Source: Anaerolineales bacterium UBA3905
GTDB lineage: Bacteria; Chloroflexota; Anaerolineae; Caldilineales; Caldilineaceae
Reading direction: 5' to 3'
DNA: 11,116 bases
Assembly (NCBI GenBank): GCA_002391565.1
Contig: DGFH01000306.1
Coordinates: 1 to 11,116, forward strand
In this document: in pieces, positions 1-8,097 of the stretch
How positions within the stretch are numbered: the stretch's first letter is position 1
How the letters are laid out: each line of letters opens with the position of its first letter
Position numbers and translations under genes: made by a program
Notes under the pieces: generated by a model
The model's input: the letters and a program-made list of their open reading frames with translations, nothing else
Databases searched by the model: none
What the model was told of the DNA's origin: nothing

Positions 1-201
1 GAGTTGGGGCTGTACGAGATCGACGCCGCCAACCTGCCTTTTTACTTTCGCGAGATGGCTGCCTATCTGCACAACTGCCGCTATCCTGGCTGTACGCATG
101 ATCACGAACCGGAATGCGCTGTACGCGCGGCGGTGGCGCGCGGCGAAATTGCCGAAGCGCGGTATGATAGCTATTTGCGCCTGTTGCGCGGGGAAGAATA
201 G
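1..201 (+). CDS. rsgA: Ribosome small-subunit biogenesis GTPase RsgA, C-terminal end (5' truncated)
   Basis: The last 66 residues of an RsgA (YjeQ/EngC) protein enter from the left edge in frame 1. RsgA is a circularly permuted GTPase that binds the 30S subunit and acts as a late assembly checkpoint. The fragment opens with ELGLYEID, matching the conserved region just after the GTPase domain (usually PGIRELGLW). It then shows the complete zinc-finger signature C-x4-C-x-H-x5-C (C26, C31, H33, C39 of the fragment) and the usual closing helix, ARYDSYLRLL. The G motifs and OB fold lie outside the window. A TTG at position 4 is not a start, because the homology runs through it. The gene ends at TAG 199-201, directly against the repeat-rich gap before pcrA. 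Confidence 0.93.
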   Translation, partial: ELGLYEIDAANLPFYFREMAAYLHNCRYPGCTHDHEPECAVRAAVARGEIAEARYDSYLRLLRGEE

Positions 202-277
202 AGATTAGAGGATTGGAGATTAGGGGATTAAGGGATTTGGTTTGTGGCGATAATCAATCTCCAATCTCTTAATCTCC
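201..277. repeat. GATT-core octamer array facing an AATC-core array (imperfect inverted repeat)
   Basis: The rsgA-pcrA gap holds five GATT cores at 203, 211, 218, 226 and 234, phased every 7-8 bases. They are followed by AATC cores at 252, 256, 263 and 271. The two halves are reverse complements: 202-222 against 255-275 match at 17 of 21 positions, with an 11-base perfect run (left 211-221, right 256-266), and two of the four mismatches are G-T. As RNA this folds into a long stem with a loop of about 32 bases. No U tract follows, so it is not a textbook terminator, although it may end or protect rsgA mRNA. It looks like a dispersed intergenic repeat family rather than unique sequence. That reading is inference. 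Confidence 0.7.
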
Positions 278-292
278 TTTGCAACAAACGAT

Positions 293-2749
<2,457 letters not shown>

Positions 2750-2757
2750 GTGCCCCG

Positions 2758-3960
2758 ATGCCAGACCAACCTCCGCTGCCCTCATCGTCGGTCTCGCCGC
2801 CCTGGCCGCGCACCGTCAAGACGATTGCCGCCGTGACATTTCTCGTGCTGGGCGCGCTGGCCTTCTGGCGCTTCTTCGAATTTGTCCAGCTCTTCGTACT
2901 GGCGGCGCTGCTCGCCTTCATCTTGCATCCGATCCTGGCTTTTTTGCAGCGTTGGGTGCGGTTGCCGCGCGGCGTGGCGGTGCTCGTCACCTACATCCTG
3001 TTCGTCGTGGTGATCGGCGGGCTGGGTCTGTTGGTCGGCGCGCTGGTGCAGACACAGATCGGCGGGTTGATCAACAACGTGCTGGAGACGGTGCGCGGCA
3101 TCACGGTCTTTGTCGAGCAACTCCTGGTCAGGCTCACCAACACCACCTTCCAGTTGGGTCGCTTTCGCCTGCAACTCCCCCCCATCCAGGCCAGCCAGGT
3201 GCTGCCACAATTCTATGAGTCGCTGGTCAGCCAGGCGAGTGAATTCATCGGGCAGGGCGGCTCATTGGTGACAGGCGTGGCGCAGACTGCGTTGGTGACG
3301 TTGACGCGCGGCATCGTGATGGTGGTGCTCTCGATTTATCTGCTGCTAGACGGGCCGCGCATCTTTGCTTTCCTTCAGAAGACCGCGCAACAGAGTGGCT
3401 ACGGCGCCGACGCCGCCATTCTGATCGAGGATTTTCAGAGCACCTGGAACACTTATTTTCGCGGCCAGATGTTGCTGGCGCTGATCATGGGCGTGCTGGT
3501 GAGCGCGGCGCTCTTTGCTTTGCGCGTCGACAATCCGTTGGCGCTTGGCATTCTGGCGGGTGTGCTCGAACTGGCGCCAGTGCTCGGCCAATATTTGACG
3601 ATGGTGATCATTGTCGTGTTGGTGTATTTTCAGCCTGAACCAGCGGCTGGTCTGCAACCATGGCTTTATACGTTGCTGGTGGCAGTCGTACTGTTTGGCA
3701 TCCAGCAGATCCAGGGCAATGTGATTCTGCCCCGCATTCATGGTCGCACCCTGGCGCTGCATCCGGTGTTGATCCTGTTGGGCGTGCTGATGGGCGCCTC
3801 CTTCGCCGGGGTGTTAGGCGCGATTCTGGCGCCGCCTCTCCTGGCGACGATTAAGCTCTTCAGCGTTTATATCTGGCGTAAAATGTTGGATGTCCCGCCC
3901 TTTGATGATGAAGAGGCGCAGAGACAGGAGCCAAGAGAGACAAGGAGCGAGAACGGTTGA
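2758..3960 (+). CDS. AI-2E family (PerM/YdiK-type) polytopic membrane protein
   Basis: A 400-residue inner-membrane protein of the AI-2E transporter family (PF01594). Hydrophobic segments lie at about 22-37, 42-64, 72-98, 183-198, 237-256, 259-291, 302-317 and 333-370, giving the usual seven or eight helices. A large polar stretch sits at about 100-180. The family hallmark is present: YFRGQMLLALIMGVL (233-247), the Glu/Pro helix GVLELAPVLGQ (268-278) in place of the more common IPYVGP, and the conserved end ILPRIHGRTLALHPVLILLG (323-342). An acidic/basic tail (381-400) should be cytoplasmic. Family members include autoinducer-2 exporters and Na+/H+ antiporters, so the substrate cannot be read from sequence and the name should not be taken as quorum sensing. 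The ATG lies 8 bases after the pcrA stop, behind a weak AGGTG (2748-2752), which points to co-transcription and perhaps translational coupling. Confidence 0.88.
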   Translation: MPDQPPLPSSSVSPPWPRTVKTIAAVTFLVLGALAFWRFFEFVQLFVLAALLAFILHPILAFLQRWVRLPRGVAVLVTYILFVVVIGGLGLLVGALVQTQIGGLINNVLETVRGITVFVEQLLVRLTNTTFQLGRFRLQLPPIQASQVLPQFYESLVSQASEFIGQGGSLVTGVAQTALVTLTRGIVMVVLSIYLLLDGPRIFAFLQKTAQQSGYGADAAILIEDFQSTWNTYFRGQMLLALIMGVLVSAALFALRVDNPLALGILAGVLELAPVLGQYLTMVIIVVLVYFQPEPAAGLQPWLYTLLVAVVLFGIQQIQGNVILPRIHGRTLALHPVLILLGVLMGASFAGVLGAILAPPLLATIKLFSVYIWRKMLDVPPFDDEEAQRQEPRETRSENG

Positions 3961-3963
3961 AGG

Positions 3964-5421
3964 CTACCTGCTCCATGTCTCGGCTTCGTCAACCTGGCGC
4001 AAGGTGGCGGCGTCCGGCGCGACGTCGCCGTAGCGAACATCGATGTAGGCCGCGGTCAGTGTGCGCAACGCTGCTTCCTGCTCTGTCGTGAGCTCGTGGA
4101 GTTGCGCTGCGTAGGTTGCCGGGGTGGCGCCGGGCGGGCGCACTTGGTTGCGTGCGGCCATAGCGGCGAGGAAGCTTTGATAGCGGGCGCGGATCGCGCG
4201 CCTTCCCGGCGCTTCGCCATCGAGCGACAGAAAGGCGGCTTCCGCCTCCTCCCCTGACGCCCGCCGTAGCCGCGCCCACAGCGCCCGCAATTGTTCATTG
4301 AGCAGCGCCCGCGACAAAACCGACTCACGCGTCTCGTCTGTTTCTGGCGTCTGCACCTGGTTGAGCAGACGCAACGCCAACGCAAAGATGACCGCCGCCG
4401 TCACGATCACGACCACCACCACGCCCCAGCGGAAAGGCTCCACCAGCTCGGCGGGCGGCGCTGATGTTTGATCCAGGAATAAAGGCGAGAGCGGCTGAAA
4501 CTCGGCGGTCTGCGTGAATGACTCAGGCGCCTGGAGGCTGGCAATCAGACGGCGCAACCACTCGATCAGCGGCGAGAGCACCAGAAAGAGCAGATACACC
4601 GCCGCGTAGAGCACTGCCAACAAGACCTGCGCCAGAAGATCGACGACGGGCGACAACCAGCCCAACACCTGCGCCACCGCTTCCGGCGCGATCAACGTGC
4701 TCAGCAGCAGCCCCAGCAAAATCACGCCAATGATCACGACGGCCACGCTGACCAGCCAATAGCGATTCAGCCGCAGCCGCACAGCGGCGCCTGTTCCGCC
4801 TGCGTACAACGCGCGCTCCAGGCTGGCTAACGCCAACGCCGCCATCCCTGCCGCCACGAAGACAACCAGCCATGCCGGCGCTCTGGGCGCTATCGGTGCA
4901 CTGGCCAGTTGACTACCCACCAGCAGCACGGCAAAGGCGATGCTGCCCGCAACGAATGCCCCTGTGATCGCCTCGTGATCGGTGGGACGACCGGCGTCCA
5001 GCACCCCGCGCAGCCAGAGCCACACCGCCACGAAGAAGGCCAGCACCGCCGGCGGCGCCTCTTGCGCCCAGAGATCAGGCGTGCCAGTGGCGATTTGCAG
5101 CCAGCGCACATCCCAGATTGCCAGCGGCAGGCCATATTGCCGCCAGATCAGCAGGAGCAGGAGCAACGGACTGAGCACAGCCAGCCATAGCCGCGCCTGG
5201 CGAAGGTCGCGCGTGCGCAGGGTGACGACCTCCGCCGCTGCCCGCCCACCGAGCAGCAGGGCAAAGAGCGACCACAGTGGCAGCACCGGCTGCAAATAAG
5301 AAGGCGACATCCAGGCGCCAAGCGCCAGCAGCCACGGCCACATCCATGCCACGCGCATCGTCGCCACCAGCACAGCCAGCAGCCAGATCAGGCGTGAAGA
5401 CGGAGGACGCGTGTCGGTCAA
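3964..5421 (-). CDS. Polytopic membrane protein with C-terminal DUF4129 domain
   Basis: A 485-residue protein whose start I place at TTG 5421. That codon has an AGAGGAG six bases upstream, and the next residues (TDTRPPSSR) lead straight into the first membrane helix. A longer reading to ATG 5700 adds 93 non-hydrophobic, low-quality residues and would cover the divergent promoter region. About nine hydrophobic segments are visible (roughly 10-30, 34-57, 78-97, 124-141, 152-172, 182-200, 221-245, 258-285 and 331-351). A soluble tail of about 130 residues follows, in which 395-465 match DUF4129 (RARYQSFLAAMAAR, then PPGATPATYAAQL, then LTAAYIDVRYG). DUF4129 usually accompanies MoxR ATPase, DUF58 and transglutaminase-like genes. 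None of these is in the window, so the function is unknown. It converges on the AI-2E gene. Confidence 0.8.
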   Translation of the reverse strand: MTDTRPPSSRLIWLLAVLVATMRVAWMWPWLLALGAWMSPSYLQPVLPLWSLFALLLGGRAAAEVVTLRTRDLRQARLWLAVLSPLLLLLLIWRQYGLPLAIWDVRWLQIATGTPDLWAQEAPPAVLAFFVAVWLWLRGVLDAGRPTDHEAITGAFVAGSIAFAVLLVGSQLASAPIAPRAPAWLVVFVAAGMAALALASLERALYAGGTGAAVRLRLNRYWLVSVAVVIIGVILLGLLLSTLIAPEAVAQVLGWLSPVVDLLAQVLLAVLYAAVYLLFLVLSPLIEWLRRLIASLQAPESFTQTAEFQPLSPLFLDQTSAPPAELVEPFRWGVVVVVIVTAAVIFALALRLLNQVQTPETDETRESVLSRALLNEQLRALWARLRRASGEEAEAAFLSLDGEAPGRRAIRARYQSFLAAMAARNQVRPPGATPATYAAQLHELTTEQEAALRTLTAAYIDVRYGDVAPDAATLRQVDEAETWSR

Positions 5422-5427
5422 GGTGAA

Positions 5428-5434
5428 CTCCTCT
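5428..5434 (-). promoter_or_regulatory. Shine-Dalgarno that fixes the TTG start of the DUF4129 gene
   Basis: On the minus strand AGAGGAG is followed by six bases (TTCACC) and then TTG at 5421-5419. No other in-frame start nearby has a comparable site, so this decides the 5' end of the gene. Confidence 0.75.
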
Positions 5435-5457
5435 ATGCACAAACAGATAATGTCTGC

Positions 5458-5488
5458 AGTGTAACTGCATCCTGCGTTCTCCTGCCAA
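5458..5488 (-). promoter_or_regulatory. Possible promoter for the DUF4129 gene
   Basis: Read on the minus strand, TTGGCA (5488-5483, one change from TTGACA) is separated by 19 bases from TACACT (5463-5458, two changes from TATAAT). The spacing is longer than ideal. Transcription would begin near 5450, leaving a leader of about 30 bases before the TTG start. This is a weak call based only on consensus matching. Confidence 0.3.
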
Positions 5489-5502
5489 AGTGGGGGGACA
5501 GG

Positions 5503-5520
5503 TGCAGCGTATTGCAGCGT
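5503..5520. repeat. Tandem direct repeat TGCAGCGT, candidate operator
   Basis: TGCAGCGT occurs at 5503-5510 and again at 5513-5520, exactly 10 bp apart, so both copies face the same side of the helix. They end 24 bases before the -10 box at 5544, where the -35 element would be expected or just upstream of it. No good -35 hexamer is visible (best is TTACGC at 5520-5525), which is typical of promoters that need an activator. The binding protein is unknown. Confidence 0.45.
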
Positions 5521-5549
5521 TACGCGTCTGGCGCACAGTGCTGTATAAT
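5520..5549 (+). promoter_or_regulatory. Likely promoter of the PFOR operon
   Basis: A perfect TATAAT -10 box lies at 5544-5549 in otherwise GC-rich DNA, upstream of and pointing towards the PFOR operon. The -35 side is poor: TTACGC (5520-5525) with an 18-base spacer. Transcription would begin about 5556-5557, giving a leader of roughly 142 bases. Short arms GCGCA (5531-5535) and TGCGC (5549-5553) flank the -10 box and could be part of a repressor site. Confidence 0.55.
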
Positions 5550-5556
5550 GCGCTGG

Positions 5557-5650
5557 CAGTTGTCTTACGCCACGAATACTCCCCCAAGGACAGACCTGGC
5601 TTCTGCTGTATCGTGCATCGACAACTGACGACGGCGTCTCCCCCGACAAC
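5557..5650 (+). promoter_or_regulatory. Structured 5' leader of the PFOR operon with alternative pairing
   Basis: CAGTTGTC (5557-5564), at the predicted first transcribed base, pairs perfectly with GACAACTG (5620-5627). This closes a domain of about 70 bases, and a nested stem CACGA (5571-5575)/TCGTG (5611-5615) lies inside it. A second copy of GACAAC at 5645-5650 can compete for the same left arm (GTTGTC, 5559-5564), so two exclusive folds are possible. I do not recognise a known riboswitch class, and no ligand is implied. Seen by eye, without an energy calculation. Confidence 0.35.
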
Positions 5651-5684
5651 AAGATTGCTTTGACTGGTGGAATAGAAAGAATGC

Positions 5685-5690
5685 GGAGGA
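5685..5690 (+). promoter_or_regulatory. Shine-Dalgarno of the PFOR alpha-gamma gene
   Basis: GGAGGA sits 8 bases before ATG 5699. It decides that start over the upstream in-frame TTG 5660 and ATG 5681, which lie before or against it. The wider CGGAGGAACC (5684-5693) recurs exactly in front of the second PFOR gene. Confidence 0.85.
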
Positions 5691-5698
5691 ACCAGACC

Positions 5699-8068
5699 AT
5701 GAATCAAAACGGACAGGCGCCACACGCGGCGCCCTATCCCGGCATACCGACGACCACGGACGGCAGTGGCGCGGTGAGCTGGGTCGAAACGCATATCACG
5801 CAGGGAGCGTGTGCGTACCCCATTACATCGTCCACAGTGATGGGCGGCAACTATGCGCAGGCGGTGGCGAATGGGCAGACCAATCTATGGGGTGAGCCGC
5901 TCGTCTTTATGGAGCCGGAGAGTGAGCACTCTTCGGCGTCGGCGGCGGAGGGCTTTGCATTGGCCGGCGGACGCGTCACCAACTTCACCTCCGGGCAAGG
6001 GTTAATCTTGATGAAGGAGGTGCTCTACGTTATCTCCGGCAAGCGCCTGCCGGTGGTTTTCCACATCGGCGCGCGCGCGCTGACCAGCCACAGCCTCAAC
6101 GTCCATGCCGGTCATGATGACATCATGGGCGTGGCGGACACCGGGTGGGGCATGGTGATGGCGCGCAACGCCCAGGGCGCCGCCGACCTGGCGCTGATCT
6201 GTCGCCGCGCGGCCGAGGATAGCGAAACGCCCTTCCTGAACGCGCAGGATGGTTTTCTGACCACGCACACCATCGAGAATGTGCTGTTGCCCGAACCCGA
6301 GCTGATGAAGGAATACATCGGCGATCCTAAACTCAAGCTGCGCAACCTGATGGACCCGACGCGGCCGGTGATGTCCGGCGTCGTGCAGAATCAGGACAGC
6401 TACATGAAGGGTAAAATTGCTCAGCGCTACTTTTACGATCGTGTCAAACCGGCGCTGCAACACGCCATGGACGAGTACTATCGCCTGACCGGGCGGCGGT
6501 ATAGCATGGTTGAGCCATATCGCATGGAAGACGCCGAATACGCCATCGTCTGCATGGGTAGCATGGCAGAGACCGCCGCCGTCACCTGCGACTATCTCCG
6601 TGAACAGACCGGGCTGAAGATCGGCGTAGTGCATGTCACCGTCTTCCGCCCCTTCCCCGGCCCCGAGCTGGTCGAGGCGCTCAAGCACGTGCGCGCCTTT
6701 GCGGTGATCGAACGCATGGACAACCCGATGGGGCAAAGCAACCCGCTTACGGCTGAGATCAAGGCCGCCTTCGCCGACGCGCTCAACGACGCGCCCGGCT
6801 ATCCACGTGTGCACCGGCTGCCTGTCATCTATTCTGGCTCGGCGGGTCTGGGCAGTCGCGATGTGCGTCCGGGCGATTTCATTGCTGTCGCCAAGAACAT
6901 GGTGGATAACGGTCAGCGCTACTTCGTATTGGGCATCAAACACGAACTGGCATTGGAGAACAGTTTCGATCCCGACGTGCGCCCCAAGACTGCTTTCTCC
7001 ATGCGCGGCCATTCGGTCGGCGGCTATGGCTCTGTGACGACCAACAAAGTCATCGCCACGATCGTCGGCGATCTCTTTGACCTGTATGTGCAGGCGTATC
7101 CTAAGTATGGGTCAGAGAAGAAAGGCTTGCCCACCACCTACTATCTCACTGCCGCTGCCGAACCGATCCGCACCCACTGCGAGTTGAACTTCGTCGACTT
7201 TGTGCCCCTCAACGATGTCAACGCGTTCAATCTGGGCAACCCGCTCAAGGGACTGCAGCCGGGCGGCGCCACTTTCATCCAGGCGCGACAAAGCGACCCG
7301 CGCGAAGTATGGGCGAATATCCCTGAATATGCACGGCGCATCATCCGGCGCAACAACATCCGCGTGCTCTATCTTGACGCCGCTGCGATCGCGCGCGAAG
7401 TGGCCTCGGAGCCTGATCTCCAGGTGCGTATGCAGGGCATCGTGCTGCTTGGCGTCTTCCTCAAGGCCACACCTTTCTTGCAGGCGCGTCAGCTGAGCCA
7501 GGAAGAGTTGATGGCGGGCGTTGAAAAGAGTCTGCGCAAGTACTTCGGCAAGCGCAGCGAACAAGTCGTGCAGGACAACCTGACGGCGGTGCGACGCGGC
7601 TACAGCGAGGTGCAGGAAATCCCGCGCGCCATCATCGAGGCGGAAGAAAAGATCAGCGTCGACACCAATGGTCGCCTGGTGCGCGATGTCATGCACAGCG
7701 GCGTCGTCGCCTGTCATGCCGACACACCCCTGCCCAAAGTGGTCAAAGCAATGGCCGATCAACAGATCAGCGCTGTGGTGGTGGTGGATCGGCAGGGCTA
7801 TCTGGAAGGGCTGGTCAGCGCCACCGACCTGGTGCGGGCCGAAGCCAGCAACCGCGAGTTCACAACGCTGCCCGACATCCTGCCAGAACATATCATGACG
7901 CGCAACGTGATCACCACGACGCCCACCGAGCCGTTGGCCGACGCCGTCAATAAGTTGATCGAGAATCGCATCCATCGCCTGGTGGTGGTGCAGCCTGAAA
8001 ACGGCCACAGCCGCCCGGTTGGCATCCTGTCAGTCACAGACCTGGCGCAACTGCCGATCCGCAGTTGA
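5699..8068 (+). CDS. porA: Pyruvate:ferredoxin oxidoreductase alpha-gamma chain with C-terminal CBS pair
   Basis: A 789-residue chain with three parts. Residues 30-400 are the PFOR alpha region (NifJ domains I-II): AYPITSST (39-46) at the substrate/TPP site, then EPESEHSSASAAEG (72-85), whose Glu76 aligns with the TPP-activating glutamate, TSGQGLILMKEVLYVISG (97-114) and FHIGARAL (121-128). Residues 407-640 are the gamma domain (III), with the CoA-side region TAFSMRGHSVGGYGS (431-445) and DFVPLNDVNAFNLG (500-513). Residues 655-789 are two CBS repeats, each ending in a nucleotide-binding S-x-x-D motif: GLVSATDL (S707, D710) and GILSVTDL (S778, D781). The CBS pair is not part of the standard enzyme and probably senses an adenine nucleotide. 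The gene lacks the ferredoxin and beta modules, which are supplied by the next gene 29 bases downstream. A related 2-oxoacid substrate is possible, though the sequence most resembles the pyruvate branch. The symbol is approximate because alpha and gamma are fused. Confidence 0.9.
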   Translation: MNQNGQAPHAAPYPGIPTTTDGSGAVSWVETHITQGACAYPITSSTVMGGNYAQAVANGQTNLWGEPLVFMEPESEHSSASAAEGFALAGGRVTNFTSGQGLILMKEVLYVISGKRLPVVFHIGARALTSHSLNVHAGHDDIMGVADTGWGMVMARNAQGAADLALICRRAAEDSETPFLNAQDGFLTTHTIENVLLPEPELMKEYIGDPKLKLRNLMDPTRPVMSGVVQNQDSYMKGKIAQRYFYDRVKPALQHAMDEYYRLTGRRYSMVEPYRMEDAEYAIVCMGSMAETAAVTCDYLREQTGLKIGVVHVTVFRPFPGPELVEALKHVRAFAVIERMDNPMGQSNPLTAEIKAAFADALNDAPGYPRVHRLPVIYSGSAGLGSRDVRPGDFIAVAKNMVDNGQRYFVLGIKHELALENSFDPDVRPKTAFSMRGHSVGGYGSVTTNKVIATIVGDLFDLYVQAYPKYGSEKKGLPTTYYLTAAAEPIRTHCELNFVDFVPLNDVNAFNLGNPLKGLQPGGATFIQARQSDPREVWANIPEYARRIIRRNNIRVLYLDAAAIAREVASEPDLQVRMQGIVLLGVFLKATPFLQARQLSQEELMAGVEKSLRKYFGKRSEQVVQDNLTAVRRGYSEVQEIPRAIIEAEEKISVDTNGRLVRDVMHSGVVACHADTPLPKVVKAMADQQISAVVVVDRQGYLEGLVSATDLVRAEASNREFTTLPDILPEHIMTRNVITTTPTEPLADAVNKLIENRIHRLVVVQPENGHSRPVGILSVTDLAQLPIRS

Positions 8069-8084
8069 CCAGTTTTCTCAATCC

Positions 8085-8090
8085 GGAGGA
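8085..8090 (+). promoter_or_regulatory. Shine-Dalgarno of the PFOR ferredoxin-beta gene
   Basis: GGAGGA ends 7 bases before ATG 8098 and so fixes that start. The earlier in-frame TTG at 8065 overlaps the stop of the previous gene (TTGA) and has no site of its own. Confidence 0.85.
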
Positions 8091-8097
8091 ACCCATT

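Noticed and set aside
202..277. CRISPR array or canonical intrinsic terminator in the GATT repeat region
   Set aside because: The units are only 7-8 bases with no spacers, and no U tract follows the stem.
2758..3960. Quorum-sensing role for the AI-2E family protein
   Set aside because: The family name comes from one member, many members transport other things, and no autoinducer gene such as luxS is in the window.
5660..5698. Upstream TTG start (13 extra residues) for the PFOR alpha-gamma gene
   Set aside because: It lacks its own ribosome-binding site. The GGAGGA at 5685-5690 is spaced correctly for ATG 5699 and would lie inside the longer gene.
5422..5700. N-terminal extension of the DUF4129 protein to ATG 5700 (93 extra residues)
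   Set aside because: The extra residues do not look like a real domain and would overlap the PFOR promoter, leader and first codon. The TTG at 5421 has a strong Shine-Dalgarno and leads straight into the first membrane helix.
8065..8097. TTG start for the PFOR ferredoxin-beta gene overlapping the previous stop
   Set aside because: There is no ribosome-binding site for it, whereas ATG 8098 has GGAGGA seven bases upstream.
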